In this document: piece by piece, positions 21,709-33,607 of the stretch | Layout of the letters: every line of letters starts with the position of its first letter | Numbering within the stretch: position 1 is the first letter of the stretch | Translations under genes and position numbers: made by a program | Origin: Phytophthora sp. 'mugwort' | Taxonomy: Eukaryota > Oomycota > Peronosporomycetes > Peronosporales > Peronosporaceae | Direction: 5' to 3' | NCBI GenBank assembly: GCA_033558025.1 | Contig: JAUCEF010000013.1 | Coordinates: forward strand, 5,077,001-5,141,000 | Length of the DNA: 64,000 nt | The notes under the pieces: generated by a model | What the model was told of the DNA's origin: nothing | The model's input: only the letters and a program-made list of their open reading frames with translations | The model's database searches: none

Positions 21709-22705
21709 ATGGAGCAGACAGTCTTTTCTAACCTGTCCCACAGCCAGCAAGACGCTCTGAAAAAGCTTATGTCTTTGCTCGGCCCTGAGGGCATAACGCA
21801 TCTTGCTTCGCAAGGACCGGACGCCCGTGAAGGCGCGTGTGGAGGCGTTCTCGAGTTACGAGAATGCTCTGTTGGAGCACCCCCAGCAGAGGATGTAGGC
21901 GTCTGCACCGACGTCGACATCGCAGGATGGGGCCTCCCGGCCTAATGCGCTCATCATGAGCGTCAAGACTTTCGAAGGAAAGGAGGGGGGAGAACTATGT
22001 GGATCCATGAGATCGAAATGGCGATGGGATCGGCCATGCTCCATACTGAGCAACAGCGCGTGGCGCTAGCGATCTCGAAGCTCGGTGTCTGAGCACGAGA
22101 ATGGGCACTTCGTGCGGCACGTCGGTGGACGCGGCCTTCTTAGCGGGGAAGAGCTGAAACTTCAGCTTTCCCAAGTGTTTGCTCCGTCTAATCAGGCGTA
22201 CCGCGTGAGGTCACGCTTTTTTAGTACCTGCCAGGGTAAGGAGGACTTGGTGGACTTCGGCCAGGAGTTGCGAGCTCTGATCGCCGGCATGGCATCCGAT
22301 TCTCTGCCAGAGGCAGAGACTGTGACAGTCTTTATGGAGGACCTCCGCACTGGCGTGGCTAGGACGGAAGTCTTCCGCACTCACCCTTCCTCTTTTGAAG
22401 AGGCCGTGAGAGTGGCGTTGAACGCCGAGTTCAACTTCAAGTCGTCTCGACTTGGCAGAGTCGTTGCCAACGCTACTCCGTCCGACGGACCGGTCCATAT
22501 GGATCTCAGCTACGCTGAAGCTGAGGAAATTGAGCTTCATGCTGCCGAGCAACGTATGGGTGTTCGTCGGTGTTTCATCTGCCGAAGCACCACACATTTG
22601 AGGGCAACCTGCCCGTCGCGCAGGTCTCGTCAAGCTCCTACGAGCCTTTGCTCAGCATCGAGCCAAGCCATCGGCTCGTCGCGGGGAAACGGCGACACTC
22701 ATTAG
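21709..22705 (+). pseudogene. Gypsy B gag
   Basis: The ATG at 21709 opens MEQTVFSNLSHSQQDALKKL, similar to A1 gag. After a frameshift the capsid part (22085-22705) reads FFSTCQGKEDLVDFGQELRA and ends with a complete zinc knuckle CFICRSTTHLRATC (CX2CX4HX4C, about 22572-22612). Frameshifts separate the pieces. Confidence 0.85.
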
Positions 22706-23366
22706 ACGCGGGGCTCCCTGCTGGGGAAGAACTGAGTTCTGTTGAGCCTCATGGAGGTGGAAGGCAACAGGGCCCAGCCCCGGAAAGAACCGTACTCTCT
22801 AACACGGAACGTGTATGCAAGCTGGGCTTGATCGTCGTTGAGGCGACGGTGAAGGCTTTGAGAAGCCATGGATCATATTGACCGATTCCGGAGCGTCGGG
22901 CAATCACGCTCGACGATCCAGGATAGAAAGAAGTCAGCAATGTGATGAGGCGCTCCGGGAGCTCAGGAGTGACATCGTCACTGTTCGCCTACCTAATCGA
23001 CGGAGACCCGTGTCACGGTGCCTAAGGTTTTTGTGAACCTGGGCGTGAAGTTTCTCGACATCGATATCGTGGAACGCTGTCTGGGCCTGGATTCGAGGTA
23101 CGACCTTATCCTAGGCATGGCATGGCTGGAAAGCCATGAGCCATGGATTGATTGGAGGTCGAAGACCTTGGGCGCAACGCGCTTTACGCCTGGTAGAGCT
23201 TTAGTGAGTCATGAACCCACGTCTGCTAGGAAGCAAAAGTACTTTTGGCGGGCACTGGACCGAGTCCGTCAACGTGCTGGACATCGGAGTGTCCGAACAC
23301 GTAGACCTTGAAGGTGTCGAGGACAAAAGTCCCGAGCAGAGCTCGTGACGTGTGACGGGATCGGCA

Positions 23367-23600
23367 GGAAACCCGCTGGGTGACACAGGTGACATGTGTC
23401 GTTACACGCCATGTGTGGCGTGGTGTGGCAGTATGCCGGGGCATAATGGCCGCGGGCCTCAGGATGCACTTGGAGTGGCAGGCAATCCGGTGGGTGACCG
23501 ACGTCATGGTGACATTAGCCACGCCATGACACTCATCACGACGACGAGTTGTCGCTACACTCCATGCGTGGTGTGGCCTCAGTGGGCCCTCGGCTTTGAT
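23367..23600 (+). repeat. Diverged tandem repeats in the B pol linker
   Basis: Two copies of a unit of roughly 110-180 bp share GGxAAxCCGxTGGGTGAC and TGTCGxTACACxCCATGxGTGG. In protein they give AGNPxGD and CRYTPCV, comparable with the VGN/CxxC repeats of A1. Confidence 0.6.
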
Positions 23601-23638
23601 GGACCGGCCCACGGCCCATCAAAGCCGAGGTCCCACTG
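23580..23638. repeat. Inverted repeat in the B pol linker
   Basis: Arms 23580-23602 and 23616-23638 are complementary over 23 bp with one mismatch and a 13-base loop. Its form is like the hairpin in A1 but at a different place in pol. Confidence 0.85.
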
Positions 23639-26600
23639 ATGGAGGTGATGTGGCACGTAATCCACGGGGTGGAAACTGCGATCATCACAGCTCTGCGACG
23701 GTTGACGGTCAAGACATATCAGTCTCGGGTGAAACGCACACGGCGCAAGCACCTGTAGACACAGGTGATGTGACGGCTAGGACCCCTCCAAGGCAAACAG
23801 TCTCAGCGGGGAGAAGGGTACGACGCAGAGCGTCAGCTATGAGACGCAGGGCGTCTGATGCGTCTAGCATGACGAGTGAAGATACTCCTGGTGATAGCGA
23901 GCAGCTATATACACTCATCAACGGAGTGACAGGGGAAGTCGATGGTGACATCAGTTTAGATATTATGCCCACTGCTGGCGCTCTGTTGGAGCTGGACGAG
24001 ATATCCATGGGCGAGTTCGGCGACGCCTTGAAAGCCGGCGAGCTAGTCGAGTTGGTCATTCTACGACCTGAAGAGGAGTTAAACTTGTCGTCGCTTTTTT
24101 TTAGATAAAGCAGTCCTTGCGGACACCAAGAAGGCGCTGAATGCGCGGGCAGCATCCTCGATCCTCAAGGAGCCCTTGGATCCGTATTACCCTTTAATGA
24201 AGGAATATCAAGACGTGTTCTCGAAGGAACCTCCCACGAGGCTACCTCCGGATAGAAGTGTACGTCATGAGATTGACCTGGTTCCTGAAAAATACTGCGT
24301 GACAAGGCAGTGCCTATGCCACGAGAACAGTGTGACGTCATTGACGCCTCTTCCGTGCTAAACACGAGGCGGGTAGGCCTTGCGCGAGAGCAAGTCTCCG
24401 CACTCAACGTCTGCGTTCTGTGTCAGAAAGCCGAATGGCAAGTGGCGAATAACGGGCCCAACGCGGCCACCATTCCAGCGCAGACGCCTAATCCTAGGAA
24501 GGACGTTCTCCCGAACAACATGACGGGGTGTACGGTGTACAGTGCCCTCGACTTGGTCGATGGATATTATCAATTGCTCATGCGAGCAAGCGATATTCCG
24601 CTTACCGCAGTCAGCTCTCCAAGCGGTATGCTCTGGGAGTGGCTAATAATACCCCAAAGGTTGTCTAACGCGCCTGCGACGTTCAATCGTCTTGTGACGC
24701 AACTGTTCAGTCCCCACAGGGTGTATGCTCAGACATACTTCGACGATATATTCGTCCACAGTCGTGCGGAGCACAGAAAGACTGATATGGAGAACCACAT
24801 TGAGCACCTGCGAGCGGTGCTCGAGTGCATGCGCACGCACAAGTTGTATGCCAACATTGACAAGTGTGACTTCGGCGCTGAAGAGATCCCCTTTCTGGGA
24901 TGTTTCATTGGGAAGCGAGGCCTTCGAGCGGATCCGCCAAGGTCAAGATCATTGTAGACTGGCCAGTTCCAAAGAACCAGAAAGACTTACAGAAGTGGCT
25001 TGGCCTGGCCAATTACTTGCACAAATCAGCAAAAACTATGCTGAGGTGGCAAGGGCACTGTCCAATCTGCTTAGGAAGGATGTGGACTGGTGTTGGGATA
25101 CCGGACATCAAGCGGCTTTTGAAGCCATTAAGGAGAGTCTCCTTCATACCCCGATCCTGACCCTGCCAGACCCCGATCGTCCTTTCAGTGTCGTCTGTAA
25201 CGCGTCGGACTTTGCCATCGGCAGTGCTTCGTTGCAAGCAGACGCTGAAGGGCGTGACGCCTGATCGCGTTTGAATCTCGCCAGCTTAAGGTTGCTGAGA
25301 AGTACTATCCCGTTCATGACAAAGAGCTACTTGCGATGGAGTATGCGCTCGTCAAATTCAGGGTTCACCTGCTCGGCTCCAAGCCGTTTGTGATCTACAC
25401 TGATCATGCGTCGCTACGCATTGCGACGCAGTCGCCTCATCTCTCTCAGAGAATGGCCCTTTCGCTCTCCTTCTTTGCGGAGTACAACTTCGAGGTGAAG
25501 TACAATCCTGGCAGGCAGAACGTCTTGGCCGATGCGTTATCACGCAGGCCCGATTATGAGATCGCTCACGTCACGACGGTGATTCGTCTGTGGCAGACTC
25601 TATCCGCGCTGCGTACGCACGTGACGAATCCTGCGTAGCTCTGCTACATGCACTAGGAAGCGCGGAGTTTGTTACCTCAGGCATTAAGCTGTCAGCGCGG
25701 TTGCGCGCGGTTGCGCGCGAGGCTACATCGATACACTCTCGATGATGGCCTATTTATACTACCGTACTGGTCCAGAAGATGCCCCACGTGTCGTGGCTCC
25801 TCATGAAGAGGCTCGCAAGATCATATCCTCTATGAGGCACATAATACCCCACTTGGTGGTCATCTCAGCCGAGAAAAGATCTACAGCTCGGTGAGCTCCC
25901 ACTACTGATGGCCGAAGCTTTACAAGTGGTTCAGTACGTATGTACGCACGTGTGAGACGAGTCAACGGGTTAAACCGTCGCCACACTCGGCTGCGCCCCT
26001 TGGCCAGCTTGCCTGTACCTACGGGATGTTGGCAATCCATGAGTATGGACTTTTGTTCGGTCTGCCACGGGATGCGGCGGGCAACAAGGGCATCGTGGTC
26101 TTTGCCGACGTATTGAGCAAGATGGCTCATTTATCGGCGGTGCCGGACTCCATCGATGGAGAAGGAACAGCCACGCTGTTAAAGGATCGTGTCTTTCGAC
26201 AGCATGGTCTGCCAGAGGCAATTGGCTCGGATCGAGATCCCCGTTTCACAGGATGTTTGGACGCCGGGCTTTAAGGTGCTCGGCACTCGACTCGACATGT
26301 CCACAGCGGGCCATCCGCAGACCGATGGTCAGACTGAACGCGTGAATCGCGTAGTCGAAGGCATGCTTCGGAGCGTCTGTGCTGACAGACCCAAGCAATA
26401 GAGCTCGATCCCCCCACTCGTTGAGTTTTCATTGAACAATGCGGTGCATGCCTCGACAGGCTTCACCCGTTCTATTTGAACGGTCTCATATACCCTCACG
26501 GCCCGCTGATGCCACTATCCGTGGTTCTGGCCTTGGTGGGGGAGGGATCGCCGATGAGCTAGCTAATATCAGCCCAGCTCAAGTTCGCAGGCAAGTTGAC

Positions 26601-27392
26601 ACGTTCGTGTCTACGCGTTAAGTGTCTTACGACAAGTACGCGATGCGGTGACTGAAAGCCAACATGTTCAGAAGGAACAGGTTAATGCAAGGGCAGAAGC
26701 AACATTGAAGTTTTTAACGCATTGGAGTGTTTAACGTCGGTGACAGTGTTTTAGTAAACTAAATACCTACCTACACGTGCAGTGTCTGCGGGCTTTAAGA
26801 CCAAGTTGCGCCCGCGCCTTCATTGGACCTTTTAAGGTCGTGACCAGGAAGGGCTTTGCGTACACGCTCAATCTTCTGAAGAAGTTGCGTACACACGCCG
26901 TGTTTTACTAAGGCTTCATTAAGCCATATCGAGACCCGGCTCGGGTGAGCGCGGAGGGCTTGGCGCCACAGCCGGTGGCTGTCCAAAGCGCTGGAGGCGC
27001 AGGAGGAGGTTCAATTGAACACGTAGCGCATCCAGCGAACGGTCCGGCGCTTCGTAGCGACGAGCAGAGAACTGCTCCAGGAGCTCCAGGCGGTTGTCAA
27101 CCGAGACAGGAGACTGAAAACAGTCGCCCGATGATGCGCGGCATCGGTCACGTCAGCAAGACGGTCACAGTGACTCGTTGCCCAGTGCAGCGAGTCATAC
27201 AAGGTCTGCACACGCCTCTCGACCGCTAGCAGATCACTGCGACTCGCAGCGCGAGGATCCAGCCGGTCATGGACTTCTGCTGCCGTTGCTCGATGAGCAC
27301 GGAGCTTCCCACTATCATGTGGAGCACTTAGTGGCGCGACGTTGTCTCCAGGGCCGTACCTAATATCTTGTGAAGTGGAGGGGTATCCTCAC

Positions 27393-28668
27393 TCACAAAA
27401 CGCCTGGGAGTACGAGGTTCTTCTCCGGCAAGATTGCCCTGACGTCGTGAACGTTTTCGATCGACGCGATCAGCAGCGCCCCGAGGGCCAGCGACCGAGG
27501 CGTCGCTTGCCTGGGGCTTCCCGGCAATAGCCGCTGGGGGGGGGGGGCGAGGCCAGAAGCAGAGTTGTCGCTCTGGTCTTGGAGAGAGGAGGCCTCACAT
27601 GCGTCAGAGCCGCTAGCTGTGAGAGCAGGAGCACCGAGTGCGAGAGAGCCCTGTGGGCGAGGCCGGTAGGCCGGCGTGTAATTGGCGTTTCGCCTTAAGT
27701 TTCGCGAACTCGAAACGGAGTCGACATTCGACTCGAACATCAGTTTCCATGAAACTAGCCCGAAGGTCATCAATGGAAGAGAGCTTGCGAGCTCCTTCCA
27801 CCCAACTTTGGGACTGTCCATTGTCTTCCCAAGACATCTCTACTGATAGGAGCACGACTGGGTAAGTCCGCATCGGTGGAACCGATCCGTGTCGAGCTTG
27901 AACTTGCAGGCGCTCACGATACTCGCGCTGAGAAGTCACTGGAAGAGTTAAGTATCTCTCTCTGAGAGACTCTCGCGCGGCGAGCTCGTCGGGTGTGCAG
28001 TCGCCGGCCCAAATCAAATACGTGTTAAGCAACTCCGATGCTGCTCGGCGAGCCACTTCGCTCGGATCGCGAAGCTCAAAGCCGTATTCACGACGTAACG
28101 GGGTAAGCAATGGCCGAGCCATAAGTCGCCTCGAACGTGGGAGCTGCGGATCAGCCACGACCTGTTGCTCCTGGACTTTGTCCAAAGGATTGGTGACGAC
28201 ACCAGATCCCCTGGGATCATCTGTTGTTCCCTATGAAGGTAGAGGAGGCGCATTGCGCAGGACTCGTGGAGTCGAGAGCTCGAACGGATTCGGAGCCCGC
28301 ATTTGGCGGCGCGGGATCGGCGAGTGGACAGAGTTACTACCGGTCATGGACTCAGTGTAGTCGACCTCCTCTTCACCTTCTTCAAGGTCGTCAAAAAGGG
28401 CGTCTCGCGCAAAGCGTACGGGGGCACTACCTCCAGCGGCTTCGCCGCCTCCACTCATTGTCTTTTGACCGTATCGGCGCTTGTGCGCTGAGTGATACTC
28501 TCACACCGAGGGCCGCGAGGGTGCGCGTGGCGCACGGTCAGAGACCTCTCCTGTACGGGATGACGAGGATAACGAAGGTGTCGGAGACACAGAGGGGCTT
28601 AGCCCGCGGCGAGGGCTGTTATCGCGATGCGAACGAGGGAGGTCAAAATACCAATTAACTGTTGACAT
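27393..28668 (-). pseudogene. Antisense ORF of Gypsy B, unknown protein, frameshifted
   Basis: Opposite to gag-pol, between the chromodomain and the 3' LTR. From ATG 28668 (MSTVNWYFDLPRSHRDNSPR) a Ser/Arg-rich part runs to 28501; a frameshift leads to an acidic part (DALFDDLEEGEEEVDYTE, about 28400); another shift leads to 28185-27613 with helices (ELLNTYLIWAGDCTPDEL, ESLRERYLTL) and the motif LRFEFAKLKAKRQL (27676-27718), which matches LRIEFAHVVGKRQL of A1. A further frame continues to 27393. Its 3' end overlaps the chromodomain tail of pol, so the two frames are convergent. No family recognised. Confidence 0.6.
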
Positions 28669-28783
28669 CCGAGTGTGAACACTCGATGAGGAACAAACAG
28701 TGAAACGCTCTTGGAGCGGAAAGTTCCGGGCCTTTTTCGAATGATACAATCAGACCCTCGTGGATACGGTGTATCCACGGTTT

Positions 28784-28795
28784 GGTGGGGGAGAG
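28784..28795 (+). promoter_or_regulatory. Polypurine tract of Gypsy B
   Basis: GGTGGGGGAGAG lies directly before the 3' LTR, comparable to the A1 tract. Confidence 0.75.
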
Positions 28796-29192
28796 CGTAA
28801 CGGGGTTACATGAAGGTAACACGAGTGTAACCGTGCTATGTGTCACTTTGTAGTAAGAAGTACTTGGTACAACTTGGATTAACGGGATTTCAGTACGTGG
28901 CCACCGGGCCACCGATATGCATTGATTTGACTAGGTTAAACTATGGTAGATAGTTAGAGTCATACATTACACCACAGCCGGCTTTGCCGCAGATAAGCAA
29001 ACAAATAACAGTTCAGTTTTAGAAAGAGAGTATTGCCCTAGGTTTAGGAATACTGAGTCTTTGAGTCTCTAGTGGTATAACTAGAGTGATCTAAGCCGCT
29101 GCGGAGAACCTTAGGTGTTAGAATAATCACAACTAAGACTCGGGGAGTCATACGTCTTCCTCTAATGCACTACACTACGCAGCCCCGCTGCA
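28796..29192 (+). repeat. 3' LTR of Gypsy B
   Basis: Begins CGTAACGGGG (T to C at the first base relative to the 5' LTR) and ends CCCCGCTGCA, 397 bp. It differs from the 5' copy at many sites, so the insertion is not recent. Confidence 0.85.
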
Positions 29193-29344
29193 GTACCCGA
29201 CAGTATCATTTATACCTATTTCTTGGTCGAGCGGCAACAGATAGCGTAGGGCCGATCCCCAGTAATAAAATAAATAATTTGCGCTTTGAACATCACAAAA
29301 ATAGTACATTGTCACTGCAACTATTGTGCATGTCCATCACTTAT

Positions 29345-30930
29345 TACCTAGATTCACCCGTCGACAGAAGTAACGTCCCAGTACTTGCGGTTGACCTTGA
29401 AAAACAAGATCATCTCGAGCGTCAGCGGCGAGAGGTGGTTGCGTTCGTAGCAGTACCACACGTGCCGTGCTGAACAAGCGCTCGACGATGGTCGAATTTC
29501 TGCTAGCACTTTCACGACACTCGACTCAGCGTCCGTCAGGTGAGTGCACAATTTCAGCCGTTTGGTGCTACAACATCGACTTACAAAAATAGTTAGTCAT
29601 AATTATTTCAATCTCCTCATCTAGCTGTAGACATACCGACATAGTCGCAAAAAACGATTAACGACCTCAAGCAGGTCGTTGAGCAGCTAACGCGTATCCA
29701 GAAAGTTTAAATCCTCGCACCCCAGCTTCACGGCCACCGACTGTGCATCGGCCAGCTGCACCGTGAGTGCTTTGAGCTTGCGGTTCGCCGCCGGGGATAG
29801 CATCTCCTCTGCGAGCCCTTCATCGTCGGCGCTGATAAACTCGCGGAGCTCGAAGTCACGCGCAGCATCGACTACGTCGATCCACAGCGTGTGTCGTGTC
29901 GTAGGTTTGGCCTAAGAGGAGTCTTCAGTCTATTAAAAACGTTAGATGCAAGAATTAAAATACCGTTTTTTTACATGAGTATGAAATTCGCATACCTCAG
30001 TTCCGCATCTCTATAACTGCTCCAGTTCCTCCTCGTATGGCTCCAAGAAACGTCGGCCGGGCAGATTGAGCTGACGGATCGCACAGCCGACAAGCGGTAC
30101 GCCCATCAACCGGGCTAACCGTTTGTTAACCACACAATTGTCACATACCAAAACAACGAAGCTAGAGAGGTAATTACAGAAAAACGGCAAAAACGACGCC
30201 CGCGCAGCCATATGGCTTTCAACGCTGGGGTGGTCATCTGAGGCATTGATGATTGGTGCCATAGAAAGTATCGGTCAGTGACGAACACCGCTCCGATCGT
30301 ACCACGCGTACACCGCAAGATAGTGTTCGCTGCCGTGGGTCCATCTGCCCAGAATCGCCCCGAACTGTTCGGGAAGCTCGTCGCCGATGTTTCGCTCAAC
30401 TCCTCTGGTTTCCTTCACCATGTCGAGACGGATGGTCTCCTCTCACACAAGCGCCAAGCTGGTGTACCTTACATATGTAAATACTGGCTAAAGACAGCTA
30501 GTACTCTTCATTAAGTGTAGCTATGTCTTTCGACCCCATCTCGACGAAGGAGAAAGGGGTGTTTCCTTCCATGATCTAAACGATCCATGCGTGTCGATTA
30601 TATATATGCCTTTTGAGGTACCAACGGCAGTAGCGTCCCGGAGGCAGCGGTGCTGGCGGTCCCCATCTCGGCCGCGAAGTTGAATTGATCAGACAGCACG
30701 TAGACATCAGATTGGTGCAACCTGTTTTGTGTACATGCTTTCGCGTCTTGCCGCAGACCTTGCAGATCTGTCGCCCGGCTGCCCCCCCGTCCTCGGTGGG
30801 GGATGACTTGAAGAAGAAGCAGGCGATCTGCTTCGGCGTGAACTTGTTCGCCGAGCGTGGTGTTGCGACAAGGGCATCAGGCGTTGCGGTTGCGGCGGGG
30901 GTAGGTACTTGGTTGTAGTGTATGAAAATG
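29345..30930 (-). pseudogene. hAT transposase remnant
   Basis: On the minus strand: a BED-type zinc finger segment (CKVCGKTRKHVHKTGC, about 30775-30725), a core segment (WTHGSEHYLAVYAWYDRSG after frame correction, SMAPIINASDDHPSVESHM, VLVCDNCVVNKRLARLMGVP, RFLEPYEEELEQL, about 30400-30010) and a C-terminal dimerisation segment (HERNHLSPLTLEMILFxKVNRKYW type, about 29480-29390). Frameshifts and gaps are present. Terminal inverted repeats and an 8-bp target duplication were not found. Confidence 0.7.
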
Positions 30931-30934
30931 CAGA

Positions 30935-31395
30935 ATGAGCTTAAGTACGAGCTACGGAGGTCTTAAACCAACCAGAAAACCGCTGATTCCTGCGCCCGGT
31001 GCAAAAATAAAATGTGTACGGCTACAGACAAAAACCGTAAATAAGTATTGGGAACGTAGTTCAGCCCGTAAATAGGTTATTTTTCTGGACAACCGAAATA
31101 TATTTTCTGAAAAATGCGTTTTTTTCGGGTTGTCTGAGTGACAGACACTTTGAGAGTAGTCCGGTAACGCGCCCTGCGCCATCTAAGCTGTGCCTGCGAT
31201 GCATCCGAATGTCTTGCTACTAGAGCGACAAATCTGAAACAGGTTTTTTTACAGCTTACTTAGTTCAATTGGAAAAATGTGATTTAGTACGATAATCTTG
31301 ATTAATATCAAGAATGAAGTTATCGTGTTTCGTTACAACTTATAACACTCGACTAAAAGCAGAAAAATAGTATATATTTCTTTAAAATGGAGGCA
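30935..31395. other. AT-rich spacer between two transposase remnants
   Basis: No coding sequence seen; probably the ends of the flanking DNA transposons. Borders not resolved. Confidence 0.4.
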
Positions 31396-31399
31396 TATC

Positions 31400-32640
31400 T
31401 CAAGAAGAGGATCTACACCACAGTGTTATCAGAATCGAAGCCATCGTCGTCGTAAATCCTGGGGTTAATGCATAAATCTTCTTCGTCGGGAAGGCCATTC
31501 TCGGCGGGAAAAGCGTTCCCAGCTTCTTCGTTCGGATCTGCTCATCATCTGGTATCCTCGCGAGCAAAATGCCCCATATTTGACATTTCCACACCGAGTT
31601 AATATAAACGCTGGCGATACAGCAAACGCTGCTCACCGTCATCTCGGCGGATGGGGTAATAGATTAGGTGAGCATTCGTTAGGGTTACTAAGGCCCTGAA
31701 TATGACAAGATAGAGACGGCGATTCCAGCGGAAGCGTTCTTGACCGACCGTCCAGATGCTGCAGAGTCGTCCGAAAACGTTCTCGACTATAATTCGATCT
31801 GCTGAGATGTCTCGATTAACTTACTCTTGCTTGAGGGTGAGGGATCCGCGTGGGGGAATCCGGGTTGGGTGGATGGCTCTTGTGTTCGACTGCAAGCCTA
31901 TGTAGCCCATGTCGACCAGAATTGCCCACGATTCCCCGTCGTCTGCCAGTGGGCTGTCGTCCCGGGATGCACGACTGGACGCCCGGGGCCTTTGCCAAAC
32001 GAGAACGATGAAACTCCATATTTTTGCGAAAGATGGAGATGTCCGCTGTGGGGTCGGGATACGTTGAGGTGCAATTAATTGCCAACCCCACAGGAAGTAC
32101 CGACACCTCCACCTTGAACCCGTGCAGTTTGTGCTTCGCGCTGTAATACTTATCAGGGTTATTTGAAGGGGTATTAGTTTGTTGAAATGTTACGTCAGTG
32201 GCGTAACGAGCACAAGGATAGTGCTGAATTACGCCTAGCAGTCGCCAAGCGCTCCATCGACCATGCAACGTCTTGTTGGGCAACGATGAGATCGTATAGT
32301 AGAGGCGAAGCGATGCCTATCATCTTGGTAATTGTTTTGTAGAAGGTGCTCGAGTTTTGGTTGAACACCTGGGCGTTAGTAAGCCAGCGCCCGCCGTTCT
32401 TTAACGTGGTCAGCATCATGAAGAACGCGTCCTTTGCTGTTGTATTGCTCCGGCTTCCGCGGTGTGCGCGCCATCTTGCCGTCACCTCGACAACAACACC
32501 CTCCCAGGAGCTGTCTAACTCGTGCGGCGGGAAGTTCGTCATTTCTCGTATGGTGTTACCACAGGGAAGCCTCAAACAGGTCGTACAGGGGGCAGGGGGA
32601 GTCACAGACATCTTCGAACTCCTCTGGAATCTCAACATTC
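31400..32640 (-). pseudogene. DDE_4 (Harbinger-like) transposase remnant
   Basis: Minus-strand pieces: an N-terminal helical part (32638-32195), then ATDVTFQQTNTPSNN and KHKLHGFKVEVSVLPVGLAI (about 32220-32080), the first catalytic Asp segment; a frame-shifted ILVDMGYIGLQ (about 31920), the second Asp; and ADRIIVENVFGRL (about 31800-31760), the Glu segment, followed by a C-terminal part to 31400. Several frameshifts. This matches DDE superfamily endonucleases (DDE_Tnp_4) common in oomycetes. It is not the same family member as the Harbinger at 54368. Confidence 0.75.
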
Positions 32641-32979
32641 TCGAAACGGCGCTGGTTAATGCGTCGCTCGGCTACCCGTAGTGTCTATCGCGAGAAAGAG
32701 GTGGCCGCCTGTGCTTGGCTCAATGGACCACTTTCTCTGCTGGAGCCGACTCCTGGGCGTAAGCTTGCTGTGCTGGAGTGCGAATTTCGGCTGCGTCGGT
32801 CGGAGGTCTGTTCGCGTGTCGGAGAGGCTTGAGTGTAGCCAGACGTTGGCACAACTGGGGAGCGGCTCCCGCGGCGTCGCTGGGGGCTTGGATGAGTCGT
32901 GGCCGGAGAGGGGTGGTGCTGCTGATGTTGCTTGGTCGTGGCGTTTTGCTGAATGAGGATAAATTACGTTGATCCCGGT

Positions 32980-33305
32980 TTTCTACAGTTCAAAAAGCGG
33001 TAAGAGCTTAGATGCGGTAAAGTCACGAAATAGAGATATGCGGAATAAACGAGAACCGGCTGTGATAAAAACACATCCCGTATTGAACTAGATTCCATTA
33101 ATATGATTGATGAATCCAGTCTAATACCATATTTTTTACGGAGAATATGGTTTGCCGTCTGTTGGATAATTACCAATCCCAAAGTCTACTGCCTCATGCC
33201 GTTGCTGCTGCCAAGCGGAGCGAAAAGATGCAGTACGGCACCTGAACCACTTTGGTATGGACTAATTTCATAATACGTTGGAAAATCGAAGCTGGATTTT
33301 AGAAG
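32980..33305. other. AT-rich spacer
   Basis: No gene seen. Confidence 0.4.
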
Positions 33306-33398
33306 AGAAAAACATGAAATCTGTCCAGATCAATATTATGCGAATGCCATGTTTTCCCTTAATATTATTGGTCTGGGCAGAATTTCATGTTTTTCTTT
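33306..33398. repeat. Imperfect hairpin repeat, MITE-like
   Basis: Arms 33306-33338 and 33360-33398 pair over about 33 bp with few mismatches and small gaps (AGAAAAACATGAAA at the left outer end), with a loop of about 21 bases. It is followed by a long pyrimidine run. It lies about 210 bp past the stop of the sperm-tail repeat gene and may be a small foldback transposon. Confidence 0.7.
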
Positions 33399-33607
33399 AA
33401 TTTTTCCTTTTCTTTTCCTTTTTCTTTTTCTACAGTTTAGCATCAAGTTTTCAACTTAAATCTTTGAACCTGTCCACTTTGCTTTGTACAGACCACTTTG
33501 GACTGACAGAGGTGTACATGTAAACTTAGGTATATAGTAAATACAGGTACTGATAAACTCGAGGGAAGAAATTGCGTTAGCTTCCCATATATTTTGAGCC
33601 TATTTTA

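Larger units (their letters stand above)
22850..27530 (+). pseudogene. Gypsy B pol with C-terminal chromodomain, disrupted
   Basis: Order: protease (ILTDSGASGNH, Asp at about 22884; later YDLILGMAWL, about 23100); a long linker with repeats; RT entry (RHEIDLVPEKYCVTRQ, about 24262) and active site YFDDIFVHS (24735-24761); RNase H (YTDHASLRIATQ, about 25398); integrase with SMSMDF, GSDRDPRF and QTDGQTERVN as the D, D, E segments (about 26036, 26226, 26320); a GFIKPYRDP segment (about 26915); and a chromodomain (HVEHLVARRCLQGRT, YLVKWRGYPHSQNAWEYEVL after a frameshift), ending at 27530. Stops and shifts inactivate it. The chromodomain would have targeted integration to marked chromatin. Confidence 0.85.
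21258..29192 (+). mobile_element. Gypsy-type LTR retrotransposon B with chromodomain and antisense ORF
   Basis: About 7.9 kb between related LTRs (21258-21650 and 28796-29192). Coding strand plus: gag with an intact CCHC knuckle, protease, linker repeats, RT, RNase H, integrase and a chromodomain ending near 27530, then a reading frame of opposite polarity (28668-27393), a polypurine tract and the 3' LTR. All frames are interrupted. The flanks TAACC and GTACC match in only three of five positions, so no clean target duplication is visible. It shares primer-binding site, gag start, pol order and antisense ORF with Gypsy A. Confidence 0.85.

Noticed and set aside
23367..23600. A CRISPR-like array
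   Set aside because: Units are few, diverged and part of pol; the genome is eukaryotic.
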